A stretch of DNA of 64,000 nt from Gammaproteobacteria bacterium UBA5109 (GCA_002414385.1 DHZH01000006.1:186001-250000), one strand, 5' to 3'; numbered from the stretch's first letter, positions 17,849 to 25,689 are shown. The notes: generated by a model not told the origin, from the sequence alone. Numbers and translations are program-made.

Positions 17849-18883
17849 TCAGTCAGCACTGATCCATGGCAGGCTGCGGGTATGCTGAGTTTCAATTTTA
17901 ACTTCAGCGCTCATTCCGCTTGAGAGCAGGGGTGAAGAATTCAATTCATCGAACTCAATATTAACGGTTATACGCTGTACAACTTTTACCCAGTTGCCGG
18001 AACTATTCTGTGCCGGTAATAAGGAAAATTCGGAGCCGGTTGCTGGAGTAATACTGGCGACTCTTCCGTGCCATATTTGATTAGGATAGGTATCAATGGT
18101 GATCTCTACGGGTTGCCCAATTTCAACATAGGTTAAATCGGTTTCCTTAAAATTGGCCTCTATCCAAAGATGCTGGTCATCAACCAGCCTGGCCAGGCTT
18201 GAGCCCATAATGATATTTTCACCTATATGGGGAGACACGTTAACTACTACTCCATCGGCAGGTGCTTTTATAGTGGTATAGCTTAAATTCAGTTCGGCTT
18301 GATCCAGTGCTGCCTTGGCTTTTCTGTATTGTGGATGCTCCACAGTAGGTAGTTCAGGATCAATGAGTTTCGCTGCAGCAACCAATAATTCCTGGTTAAT
18401 TTTATCAAGGTCGTTTTTGCTTCTTTGCCATGCAAATTGAGCCTGGTCATATTGCACTGTAGAAATAGCATTTGTATTAAGCAGCTGAGTCATTCTTTGA
18501 AGTTCGTTCTGGTAGAAATTCATTTCTATTTCTGCACGGGCAATTTCAATCTGCTTGGTCTGATATTCAATTTTCTGACTTTCAATGTCTCGATAAATAT
18601 TTTCCAATTCTGCCTCGGCTCTGGCTTTTTCAATAAAGTAGGGATATTCAGCCAAACGGAATAGCACCTCACCTGTGTTGACGGATTGATTATCCTGAAC
18701 TTTGACATCGATTATTTTGCCGGAAATTTCGCTGCTGATCGTACTGATATTAGCTCTTATATAGGCGTTGTCTGTGGTCACAATGCGCCCTCCGTGCAGG
18801 TAAAGCCAAGCGCTGACCCCTGCAATAACGAGGGGACCTAGTAAGAGAACGGTGAATTTTTTGAGTAATTTAAAAAAATTCAC
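17849..18883 (-). CDS. emrA: HlyD/EmrA-type membrane fusion protein
   Basis: A 344-residue periplasmic adaptor anchored by one N-terminal membrane helix (residues ~8-28). It shows the biotinyl-lipoyl halves (VTTDNAYIRANISTISSEISG near the start, YTTIKAPADGVVVNVSPHIGE after the hairpin), a coiled-coil hairpin between them (residues ~85-190, ELENIYRDIESQKIEYQTKQ), and the beta-barrel segment (WIEANFKETDLTYVEIGQPV). This is the EmrA layout, shorter than E. coli EmrA by a modest amount. It starts at GTG with an AAGGAG ribosome site 15 bp after marR and precedes emrB. Confidence 0.9.
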   Translation of the reverse strand: MNFFKLLKKFTVLLLGPLVIAGVSAWLYLHGGRIVTTDNAYIRANISTISSEISGKIIDVKVQDNQSVNTGEVLFRLAEYPYFIEKARAEAELENIYRDIESQKIEYQTKQIEIARAEIEMNFYQNELQRMTQLLNTNAISTVQYDQAQFAWQRSKNDLDKINQELLVAAAKLIDPELPTVEHPQYRKAKAALDQAELNLSYTTIKAPADGVVVNVSPHIGENIIMGSSLARLVDDQHLWIEANFKETDLTYVEIGQPVEITIDTYPNQIWHGRVASITPATGSEFSLLPAQNSSGNWVKVVQRITVNIEFDELNSSPLLSSGMSAEVKIETQHTRSLPWISAD

Positions 18884-18898
18884 TTGCTGCTTGCTCCT

Positions 18899-19339
18899 TT
18901 AGTTGCGCTCATTTTCATTTAGATTTCCTCTGATTTTATTCAGCATTTGCATGAGTTGGGTCTGCTCGTCAGTACTTAGCCCTCGTAAGGCATGAGTACG
19001 TATTTTTTTCCCAATCCCGGTGAGAGAAATGATCATGGGTTTGGCCTTGGTGCTGAGGAAGATTCTTTTAGCCCGACGATCATCGGGGTCATCACGTCGT
19101 TCAACCCATTCCCGGCGTTCCAGATTATCGAGATGTCTGGTCAGGGTGATGGGTTTAATATCCATAAAGTTAGCCAGCTCTTTTTGTTGCACGCCCTCAT
19201 AGTGTCTCAGGTGTGCAAGCACAGACCACTGCGCTCTGGTCAGCCCGAGGTGTTGAGCCTGGCGATCAAACTCCCAGCGCAGCAAACGTGCAATATCATT
19301 TAGGATAAAGCCAAAGGTTTCAGATGGTTTATTTTTCAT
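18899..19339 (-). CDS. MarR family transcriptional regulator of the emrAB operon
   Basis: A 146-residue MarR protein from the chosen ATG at 19339. It has the winged-helix core LTRAQWSVLAHL...QQKELANFMDIKPITLTRHLDNLERREWVERRDDPDDRRAKRI, including the family's wing motif DPDDRRAK. Two longer starts exist (ATG 19348, TTG 19378), but a near-consensus promoter (TTGCTT, 18 bp, TATAAT) on the minus strand covers 19349-19378, so transcripts should begin downstream of those codons. As first gene of the operon with emrA and emrB it most likely represses its own promoter and responds to toxic aromatic compounds. The ligand is unknown. Confidence 0.85.
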   Translation of the reverse strand: MKNKPSETFGFILNDIARLLRWEFDRQAQHLGLTRAQWSVLAHLRHYEGVQQKELANFMDIKPITLTRHLDNLERREWVERRDDPDDRRAKRIFLSTKAKPMIISLTGIGKKIRTHALRGLSTDEQTQLMQMLNKIRGNLNENERN

Positions 19340-19348
19340 AGTTTGCAT

Positions 19349-19378
19349 ATTATAAGCTTGCTTACTAATTTTAAGCAA
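19349..19378 (-). promoter_or_regulatory. marR-emrAB promoter overlapping a MarR-type operator palindrome
   Basis: On the minus strand TTGCTT (19378-19373) and TATAAT (19354-19349) are separated by 18 bp, a strong sigma-70 match. A perfect inverted repeat TTGCTTA (19358-19364), 7-nt spacer, TAAGCAA (19372-19378) covers the -35 box and spacer. Its size and symmetry suit a MarR dimer, so autorepression is likely. The short distance from the -10 box to the ATG at 19339 implies a very short leader. Confidence 0.6.
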
Positions 19379-19483
19379 TTCTTAGAGCTTAAGAAATTTA
19401 CTTCTTTTGGAAAATTGCAGCGGGAAACGGTTAAATTCTTGAAAATCGGTGATGTGTTGCAGGGTGAAGTTAGCTTGGCTTAG

Positions 19484-19801
19484 TTGGAAAAGGGTTTTTA
19501 TACTTCCTATACTTCTATTCCATCCGACAACCCTTATAGCGGTGATGCGAATGCACTCCCTGAGATCTGGAGTTACGGTCATCGCAGTCCACAAGGACTA
19601 GCCTTTCATCCTGAAACAGGTGACTTGTGGGAAACCGAGCATGGTCCTCAAGACGGAGATGAACTGAATATCATCGAAGCCGGCAACAACTATAGCTGGC
19701 CTGTTATCGGTCGTGGGGTTAATTATGGTCCTGGAACCCCTATTCACTCAGCAATAATGCGAGATGGGATGGAACAAGCGAAATTTTTCTGGGTACTATA
19801 G
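19484..19801 (+). pseudogene. Internal fragment of a PQQ-dependent aldose/sorbosone dehydrogenase
   Basis: An open frame of about 105 codons whose residues ~12-104 match the middle of the glucose/sorbosone dehydrogenase (YliI-like) propeller: IPSDNPYSGDANALPEIWSYGHR, SPQGLAFHPETGDLWETEHGPQ, GDELNIIEAGNNYSWPVI and GVNYGPGTPI. Full proteins have about 350-400 residues with a signal peptide; both ends are missing here. The frame begins after a TAG at 19481 with only a TTG, and its stop TAG at 19799-19801 lies inside the first unit of the repeat array. The gene was therefore broken at that point. It is a remnant, not a working enzyme. Confidence 0.75.
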
Positions 19802-19873
19802 GTTCGCTCTATAGGTTCGCTGAGTGGGTGTCCTATAGGTTCTGAGTGGGCGTCCTATAGGTTCATAGGTTCG
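19796..19873 (+). repeat. Compound tandem repeat array built on CCTATAGGTTC
   Basis: Two exact 13-bp units CTATAGGTTCGCT (19796-19808, 19809-19821) are followed by two 22-bp units (19821-19842 and 19843-19864) that differ at one base (GGGTGTCC versus GGGCGTCC) and end in CCTATAGGTTC, then a partial ATAGGTTCG (19865-19873). CTATAG within each unit is itself palindromic. There are no unique spacers, so this is not a CRISPR. The 22-bp units contain GAGTGGGTGTCCTATA, found inverted at 15892-15909. Confidence 0.8.
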
Positions 19874-19891
19874 TAAGAATTTTGCTCTGTA

Positions 19892-19921
19892 CTGCCTGTC
19901 TTTCCATGTCAGAACAGGCAG
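19892..19921. terminator. 8-bp hairpin upstream of di-heme cytochrome gene
   Basis: CTGCCTGT (19892-19899) and ACAGGCAG (19914-19921) form a perfect stem with a 14-nt loop. No T-run follows directly, so terminator function is doubtful; it may be a regulatory hairpin in the gap before the cytochrome gene at 20052. Confidence 0.35.
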
Positions 19922-20051
19922 GGTAGTATTCATTAACTATAAAAAACGGGACCGACAGAATCCCGATCTATGCCTGTTCAATGAGCGGGTCAGAAAATAA
20001 CAAGAACTGCTTTAGCCGAAGAACAATCAGGCAACTCAAGGGGAAAAATCC

Positions 20052-21077
20052 ATGCGCTTATCTCGAGACCACCACGGTTTTCAATCGCTTTCATTGCTCT
20101 GCCTTGCAACATTAGTGCTGACACTGCTGATGAACCCGCAGACAGTCAATGCCCAGGCGACCCTGGAAGCTTTGGACTGGGCCTACGCCATCTCGCCGCC
20201 TTTCCCGCCTGAGGAAGATGATGGCACGCTGCATTCACTGCCCGGCACCGATTTACAGTTCACCCTTGATGAAGCACGTAACCGTTTTGGTCCGGCTGAC
20301 TGGTATCCGCAGGATCATCCGGAGATGCCGGAAATCGTGGCTGTGGGTCGGGAAGAAGCCGGCATCATGGCCTGCGCTTTGTGCCATTATCCCAACGGGC
20401 AGGGCAAACCGGAAAATGCCAGTGTGGTGGGCCTGGAGCCGGAATATTTTATTCAGCAGCTGGAAGACATGAAAAATGGCCTGCGCCGCAGTGCCAATCC
20501 TGAGAAAGCCAATACCAACCTGATGATTGCCTTTGCCGCTTCCATGACCGAAGAAGAAATTCAGCAGTCTGCTGAATACTTTGCTTCCATGGAATGGCGC
20601 CAGTGGATAGAAGTCGTGGAAACCGATACGGTGCCGCTGACCTTCCGGCGTGGCGGTCTGCATATTCCCCTGGAAGGGGATGAAGCCGGCACTGAGCCGA
20701 TCGGACAACGTATCATTGAAATGCCGGTGGATCCGGAAGGCACTGAATTATGGCGTAATCCGCGCGCCGGTTTTCGCGCTCTGGTGCCGCCTGGTGCAGT
20801 AGCCGCCGGGGAAGAACTGGCGACCACCGGTGGCAATGGCATAACAGTTGAGTGCAGTATCTGCCATGGTGAGAATCTGGATGGGCTTGGACTGGTCCCG
20901 CCTTTGCGTAATCGTTCACCCAGTTACCTGGCCCGGCAGTTGTTCGATTTTCAGCAGGGTACCCGGCAGGGTGCCTGGGCACCTTTAATGGATGCGGTAG
21001 TTGAAAACCTTAGCGGGGAGGACATCATCAACCTGACCGCGTATCTGGGTTCACTGCCTGCGGAGCCGGAAGATTAA
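20052..21077 (+). CDS. Di-haem cytochrome c (exported)
   Basis: A 341-residue exported protein with a Sec signal peptide (cleavage near TVNAQ, residue 35). Two c-type haem sites are visible, CALCH (residues 108-112) and CSICH (267-271), each opening a cytochrome c fold with later candidate Met ligands. The layout resembles di-haem cytochromes of the c553/c4 group but with long linkers and a beta-rich insert (residues ~190-250). It probably carries electrons in the periplasm. It converges with the SoxC/SoxD-like pair, so it could accept electrons from that dehydrogenase. The start has a good AAGGGG ribosome site. Confidence 0.82.
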   Translation: MRLSRDHHGFQSLSLLCLATLVLTLLMNPQTVNAQATLEALDWAYAISPPFPPEEDDGTLHSLPGTDLQFTLDEARNRFGPADWYPQDHPEMPEIVAVGREEAGIMACALCHYPNGQGKPENASVVGLEPEYFIQQLEDMKNGLRRSANPEKANTNLMIAFAASMTEEEIQQSAEYFASMEWRQWIEVVETDTVPLTFRRGGLHIPLEGDEAGTEPIGQRIIEMPVDPEGTELWRNPRAGFRALVPPGAVAAGEELATTGGNGITVECSICHGENLDGLGLVPPLRNRSPSYLARQLFDFQQGTRQGAWAPLMDAVVENLSGEDIINLTAYLGSLPAEPED

Positions 21078-21082
21078 TTTCC

Positions 21083-21117
21083 GGTGTCGGAGTAAATCGC
21101 AGTTTTACTCCGACACC
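21083..21117. terminator. Palindromic hairpin, GGTGTCGGAGTAAA family (copy 2), between convergent genes
   Basis: GGTGTCGGAGTAAA (21083-21096) pairs fully with TTTACTCCGACACC (21104-21117) around a 7-nt loop. It sits in the 46-bp gap between two convergent cytochrome genes and can terminate both. The same palindrome occurs at 3311-3343, so it is a dispersed repeat used as a terminator. Confidence 0.7.
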
Positions 21118-21123
21118 TGCTGA

Positions 21124-21660
21124 CTACTCCGTCCATTCCCAGACAAAATTATCCCGGTTCGGCATTTCCACCTGGGGTAGTGAGCTGGCATTCATCACGG
21201 CATCTTCATCAACGATCTCATTCAGATACAGCAGGAAGGCCGTGAGGGCGTAGACCTCGTCATTATTCAGGGAGCCCGGAAGCTGGTAGGGCATGGCCCG
21301 ACGAATATAGTCGAACAGGGTTGTTGCGTAGGGCCAGTAAGATCCCACTGTTTTAACCGCTGAGCCGGATGCCAGACTGTCATGCCCCCCAACCAGGCGG
21401 TCATTGGTCGTGCCTTCCCCTTCAGCGCCATGGCAGGCAATGCAATGGGTCATATATACAGAACTTCCCTGTTCGACGCTGCCGGAACCTGCTGGCAGAT
21501 TTTCGCCCTCCGGTGAGATGCTGATATCCCAGCCGGCAATTTGTTCTGCAGTGGCTGGAATACCCAGCCCCGGGCTTTCCTGTGCGTTTGCTAGTTGACT
21601 GGCTGCAAGCAATAACAGGGCAAGGGAAAACCTGATCTGAGCTTTCTTAAGCATAAACAT
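21124..21660 (-). CDS. SoxD-like monohaem cytochrome c subunit
   Basis: A 178-residue exported cytochrome from the ATG at 21660, chosen because GGGGAGG lies just upstream; a longer frame to 21738 would run deep into the preceding gene. The signal peptide ends near LANAQ. One haem site CIACH (residues 73-77) is followed by GSYWPYATTLFDYIRRAMP, a stretch typical of SoxD and SorB cytochromes. It overlaps the 3' end of the SoxC-like gene by 14 bp, so the two are translationally coupled and probably form an alpha/beta sulfite or sulfur dehydrogenase, this subunit taking the electrons from molybdenum. Confidence 0.82.
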   Translation of the reverse strand: MFMLKKAQIRFSLALLLLAASQLANAQESPGLGIPATAEQIAGWDISISPEGENLPAGSGSVEQGSSVYMTHCIACHGAEGEGTTNDRLVGGHDSLASGSAVKTVGSYWPYATTLFDYIRRAMPYQLPGSLNNDEVYALTAFLLYLNEIVDEDAVMNASSLPQVEMPNRDNFVWEWTE

Positions 21661-22915
21661 TGTAGACCTCCCCGGAATCACTGACCTGCCAGGATTGAAT
21701 CGCGTGATAATGATAGATGGCTTGTGGGCCGCGTTCATTCATCAGCGTGTCACGGCTGGGCTGAACTGCCCCTGTTTCATCAATGGCTCGACTTTGCAGC
21801 ACTGCCGGTCCGCCATTCCAGCGCCACGGCATGCGAAAGCGGGTCAGGGCTTTTGGCAATACCGGATCACTCAGTTCGGCTTCCGCCCAGGTATTGCCGC
21901 CATCGGCTGATACTTCCACTCGACGGATACGGCCGGCTCCGGTCCAGGCAATGCCGGAAATCTGGTACAGGCCCGGTCCCTGCATCGTTTGTTCACCGGA
22001 GGGAGAAGTAATTACCGACTTCACTTCCATCGGAAAGGTAAACAGACGTGAACTACCGTCAGCCTGCAGGTCGGAATATTTCGAAGTTTCATCGCGGGTC
22101 ATGGTCGGCGCATCAGTGACTTTGATACGACGCAGCCATTTCACACTCATGTTGCCTTCCCAGCCTGGCAGGAACAGTCGCATGGGATAGCCGTTGCCCG
22201 GACGCAGCCGTTCACCGTTCTGGTAAATGGCGACAATGGCATCATCCATGATTTTGCTTAAAGGCACACTGCGGCTCATCATGGCGGCGTCGGCGCCTTC
22301 GGCCAGAATCCAGGAAGCCTCGGGCTGTATCCCTGCTTCATCCAGCAGGATGGAAAGCGGCACGCCGGTCCATTCACTGCAGGATACCAGGCCGTGGATG
22401 CCCTGGGCCGTTGCCCGGGCAGGCTGGGGCGCATTGAGCGCAGCACTGTTGCCGGAACATTCCAGAAACTGGATGCGGGAAACCAGCGGATAACGGCTGA
22501 GCGCTTCCAGATCAAATATCAGGGGCCGGTCAACCAGGCCATGAATCAGCAAACGGTGTTCAGCCGGATCAATGGCGGGAATGCCGTTGTGGTGTCTTTC
22601 GAAATGCAGGGCGCTGGGCGTAATGATGCCTTCCAGGCTGGACAGTGGAGTTCTGGAAGAACCGGCGCCAAGGGCCGGAGGACGACTGCCAGTGGTTCGC
22701 AACACATCGGCTTCAAATTCAGATCGGTTGCCATATGTTTGTAAAGGCGCGCCGGGTACCTGACTCCAGGGATCAATTTCCGGGGGCGCTGCCTTGGCAG
22801 TCAGGAAGGCTCCGCCTGCCAGTAAGGTACCGGACCTTAAAAAGGCGCGGCGGTGTAAAAGACCATTGCCAGCGACTTCCTGTATTTCGTTTTGGGACGA
22901 GTCTTTTTGCTTCAT
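21647..22915 (-). CDS. SoxC-like molybdopterin sulfite/sulfane dehydrogenase subunit
   Basis: A 422-residue Tat-exported protein (HRRAFLRSG, residues 21-29) of the sulfite oxidase family. The molybdenum-coordinating cysteine is in QFLECSGNS (Cys153). The Mo-cofactor domain (residues ~95-280, with GWEGNMSVKWLRRI near its end) is followed by the Mo-co dimerisation domain (residues ~290-415, with GIAWTGAGRIRRVEVSADGG). It most resembles SoxC, the catalytic subunit of the SoxCD sulfur dehydrogenase, but SorA-like sulfite dehydrogenases are close. The following gene supplies the cytochrome subunit. No soxXYZAB genes are seen in this window, so the pair may oxidise free sulfite or another S-compound. 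Confidence 0.85.
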   Translation of the reverse strand: MKQKDSSQNEIQEVAGNGLLHRRAFLRSGTLLAGGAFLTAKAAPPEIDPWSQVPGAPLQTYGNRSEFEADVLRTTGSRPPALGAGSSRTPLSSLEGIITPSALHFERHHNGIPAIDPAEHRLLIHGLVDRPLIFDLEALSRYPLVSRIQFLECSGNSAALNAPQPARATAQGIHGLVSCSEWTGVPLSILLDEAGIQPEASWILAEGADAAMMSRSVPLSKIMDDAIVAIYQNGERLRPGNGYPMRLFLPGWEGNMSVKWLRRIKVTDAPTMTRDETSKYSDLQADGSSRLFTFPMEVKSVITSPSGEQTMQGPGLYQISGIAWTGAGRIRRVEVSADGGNTWAEAELSDPVLPKALTRFRMPWRWNGGPAVLQSRAIDETGAVQPSRDTLMNERGPQAIYHYHAIQSWQVSDSGEVYNVYA

Positions 22916-23100
22916 GGGGTGAACCCTTGTTATTTTTTTCGGGAAGGATTAATAGTGCCATTGTATTGGCTCCCGTGCAGCATGCAATTGCAAAACGCAC
23001 AGTTTTCAGCAGTCAATCACAGGAAATTATTTTATAAGAGGGTTTGCCTGAACGGCCTGATAACGGTATCGTTTCACGCTGGTCGTAACAAGAAGTCTCT

Positions 23101-24840
23101 ATGAGCGAAATCAATAGTTCTGCACCAGACGCTGCATCTTCTCCACAGGCTGCTCCGCAGGAGCGTGAACGCTGGGGTTCCCGGATCGGCGTGATCCTGG
23201 CGGTGATGGGTAGTGCCGTTGGCCTGGGTAATTTTCTGCGTTTCCCCGGACAGGCCGCCCAGTACGAAGGCGGAATGTTCATGATTCCCTATTTTATTGG
23301 CCTGCTGGTACTGGGGATTCCCCTGGCCTGGGCCGAGTGGAGCATGGGCCGTTTTGGTGGAGGCCGTGGGTTTAATTCTTCCCCTGGCATATACCGGACC
23401 ATCTGGCGTAATCCTGCTGCGCCCTACGGGGGCATTGTCAGCATGACCGTGCCGGTTATCATTTATATGTATTATGTTTTCCTGGAAGCCTGGTGTCTGG
23501 CCTATGCCTGGTTCATGATTACCGGAGACCTATCGCTTGGGACAGAACAGGGAGCCTACGTTGATTTCTTCACAACCTTCACCGGCGCCGGTCAGGACGG
23601 CTTCCTGATGGGTGGTGGGGTCAGTCCCGCTGTGATTGCGCTGGCTATCTGTTTTCTGCTGAACTTTTTCCTTATTTACCGTGGACTGCAACGGGGTATT
23701 GAACGTTTCTGTCTATATGCCATGCCCCTGCTGATCGTCTGTGCCCTGCTGGTACTGGCGCGTGTACTGACGCTGGGAACACCCAACCCTGACACGCCGG
23801 AATTGAACGTGGTCAATGGTCTGGGATATATGTGGAATCCGCAGACCCAGGATGGCTCGATATTTTCGAGCCTGTTTAACGGTCAGATGTGGTTGCAGGC
23901 AACCGGGCAGATATTTTTCTCGCTGTCTGTTGGTTTCGGCATCATCATTACCTATGCCAGCTATCTGCGACGGGATGACGATATTGCGCTTTCGTCCCTT
24001 TCCTCCAATGCCGGCAACGAATTTTGCGAGGTCGCTCTGGGTGGCATGATTGTTATCCCGGCCGCGTTTGTTTTTCTGGGTTCCGCCGGGGTTGACGGGC
24101 AGGGGACATTCGGACTTGGCTTCATGGTCCTGCCTCAGGTCTTTACCATGATGCCGGCCGGTCAGATTATCGGCACGCTGTTTTTCTTTTTATTATTTCT
24201 GGCGGCAGTGGCCAGTTCATTGTCGATGTTGCAGCCGGCCATTTCCTTTATGGAGGAAGGCCTGCAGATCGGACGCAGGGTTTCGGTGAGTATTCTCGGT
24301 CTGATTACCCTGATCGGCAGTTTTTTCGTGGTGTATTTTTCACAGAACCTGATGGCCCTGGATACCATGGATTTCTGGGTCGGTACTTTCGGTATTTATA
24401 TTCTGGCAACTTTCCAGGTGATTCTGTTTGGCTGGGTGCTGGGAATCAATCGGGGTATGGGTGAACTGCAACGCGGTGCCAGTATCAGAGTCCCGGCTTT
24501 TGTTGGCGTCATGCTCAAATATGTCTGCCCGACTTACCTGATAATCATCTTCATGATCTGGATCTATCAGCAGACCACCGCGGAAACCGGCAACTATTTC
24601 CGCACTCTGGCTGAAAACAATGTTGCCCAGATGACAGTCGGATTTATTATTGTGATTGCAATTTTCTTTACCCTGCTGATCCGTCAGTCAGTGATTAACT
24701 GGCAGCGTCGTGAACGTGGCGAAGGCAGTAGCTGCGCCTCCTGTCAGCTGGATGTGTCGGGAACACTTTCCTATGAGTGCCCGCAATGCGGAGAGCCTTT
24801 GCCTGCACTTGCCTCGCACAGTACAGGAGGATCGGCATGA
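23101..24840 (+). CDS. NSS-family Na+-dependent transporter with C-terminal zinc-ribbon tail
   Basis: A 579-residue sodium-dependent neurotransmitter-symporter family protein with about 12 membrane segments. The first helix has the Na+-site motif GSAVGLGNFLRFPGQ, and charged N- and C-tails are cytoplasmic. Bacterial members import amino acids such as methionine, alanine, tryptophan or tyrosine. The unusual feature is the last ~40 residues, which carry a CASC-x11-CPQC pair of knuckles that could bind zinc, a rubredoxin-like ribbon not needed for transport. The gene overlaps the next small gene by ATGA, so the two are coupled. It diverges from the SoxC-like gene. Confidence 0.88.
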   Translation: MSEINSSAPDAASSPQAAPQERERWGSRIGVILAVMGSAVGLGNFLRFPGQAAQYEGGMFMIPYFIGLLVLGIPLAWAEWSMGRFGGGRGFNSSPGIYRTIWRNPAAPYGGIVSMTVPVIIYMYYVFLEAWCLAYAWFMITGDLSLGTEQGAYVDFFTTFTGAGQDGFLMGGGVSPAVIALAICFLLNFFLIYRGLQRGIERFCLYAMPLLIVCALLVLARVLTLGTPNPDTPELNVVNGLGYMWNPQTQDGSIFSSLFNGQMWLQATGQIFFSLSVGFGIIITYASYLRRDDDIALSSLSSNAGNEFCEVALGGMIVIPAAFVFLGSAGVDGQGTFGLGFMVLPQVFTMMPAGQIIGTLFFFLLFLAAVASSLSMLQPAISFMEEGLQIGRRVSVSILGLITLIGSFFVVYFSQNLMALDTMDFWVGTFGIYILATFQVILFGWVLGINRGMGELQRGASIRVPAFVGVMLKYVCPTYLIIIFMIWIYQQTTAETGNYFRTLAENNVAQMTVGFIIVIAIFFTLLIRQSVINWQRRERGEGSSCASCQLDVSGTLSYECPQCGEPLPALASHSTGGSA

Positions 24841-24989
24841 CCTTCAGTGGCTGGATCATCATGCTGTTTTCAGTGAGCTTTGTGACCTGTCTGCTCAGCT
24901 GGTGTATCTATAAGGTAATAACGACACCGGATTCCAATGAGCATATACACAGCCCTTCCGACATTGATACGCATGATGACGATACCTGA
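24837..24989 (+). CDS. Small MetS-like subunit of NSS transporter
   Basis: A 50-residue protein that starts at the ATG overlapping the transporter stop codon (ATGA at 24837-24840). One membrane helix (WIIMLFSVSFVTCLLSWCIY, residues 6-25) is followed by a hydrophilic tail rich in Asp and His. Known MetPS systems pair an NSS transporter with a short single-helix protein, MetS, encoded directly downstream in this way. The position, length and topology fit. The His/Asp tail is longer than I would expect and could bind metal. The sequence is too short for a firm family call. Confidence 0.7.
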   Translation: MTFSGWIIMLFSVSFVTCLLSWCIYKVITTPDSNEHIHSPSDIDTHDDDT

Positions 24990-25035
24990 GCAAGATCGCA
25001 GGATGTCCGATTAAAGTCTGCCCCAATTAACCCTA

Positions 25036-25053
25036 CCCCCGGACAGGTGGGGG
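25036..25053. terminator. Short GC hairpin between convergent genes
   Basis: CCCCC (25036-25040) and GGGGG (25049-25053) enclose 8 nt between the MetS-like gene and the convergent CMD-family gene. The stem is short. A T-rich stretch lies on the plus-strand side after it (AAATTATTT), so weak terminator activity is possible. Confidence 0.3.
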
Positions 25054-25056
25054 AAA

Positions 25057-25689
25057 TTATTTCATGGCGGCGGGTAAGCGAGTCGGTGCCAGCAGTTCAT
25101 CCTGATCAGGCAAATTGAGTGATGAGTTCTGGTCTGTTTCATCTTGTGGAACCCTGTGTGCATTCAGGGTCATGGCCAGCAAGGTGTAATAACCGATGAT
25201 TCCGGTCAGCTCGACCAAGGCCTTGGCATCCATGACCGTCATGGCATTGCGGTAAACCCTGTCGCTGACGTTTCCATATTCGAGTATTTCCCGGGTAAAT
25301 TCATATACAGCTATTTGCATCGGGTCTTCAAAAGCAGGGACCTCCGCCTTGCGTATGGCTTCAACAATGTAAGCGTTCAGGCCGGTCTCCCGGGCAATGC
25401 CGGCATGAATTGACCACTCTTGCTGACAGTTCCAGTAACGTCCGACACAAAGAATCACCAGTTCACTGACAGTGTCAGGAAGATCGGTATCGTAACGGAC
25501 GAACTCACCGAGTAACTGGGTCCGGTCAGCCAGTTCAGGTGAATGCAAAAGTGCCCGCATGGGCGCGACGATTTTTCCACGTTTACCACTGACAATCCTG
25601 TCACACACTTTTTGCTGAGCCTCGCTCATCCCATTTTCATCGACCATTGGGATGCGTAGCGTATTGTGTTTTTCTTGTTCAGATGACAT
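25057..25689 (-). CDS. Carboxymuconolactone decarboxylase (CMD) family protein
   Basis: A 210-residue AhpD-like/CMD-family protein. The ATG at 25689 has an AAGGA ribosome site, better than the longer frame to 25719. The family core is seen at residues ~30-130: LGEFVRYDTDLPDTVSELVILCVGRYWNCQQEWSIHAGIARETGL, with one Cys and the conserved E-x7-H spacing but not the CxxC of AhpD. Such proteins include decarboxylases of aromatic degradation and many of unknown activity. With no aromatic-pathway neighbours the substrate is unknown. Confidence 0.78.
   Translation of the reverse strand: MSSEQEKHNTLRIPMVDENGMSEAQQKVCDRIVSGKRGKIVAPMRALLHSPELADRTQLLGEFVRYDTDLPDTVSELVILCVGRYWNCQQEWSIHAGIARETGLNAYIVEAIRKAEVPAFEDPMQIAVYEFTREILEYGNVSDRVYRNAMTVMDAKALVELTGIIGYYTLLAMTLNAHRVPQDETDQNSSLNLPDQDELLAPTRLPAAMK

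Noticed and set aside
19796..19873. Possible CRISPR array
   Set aside because: Repeats are directly adjacent without unique spacers, units have two sizes, and no cas gene is in the window.
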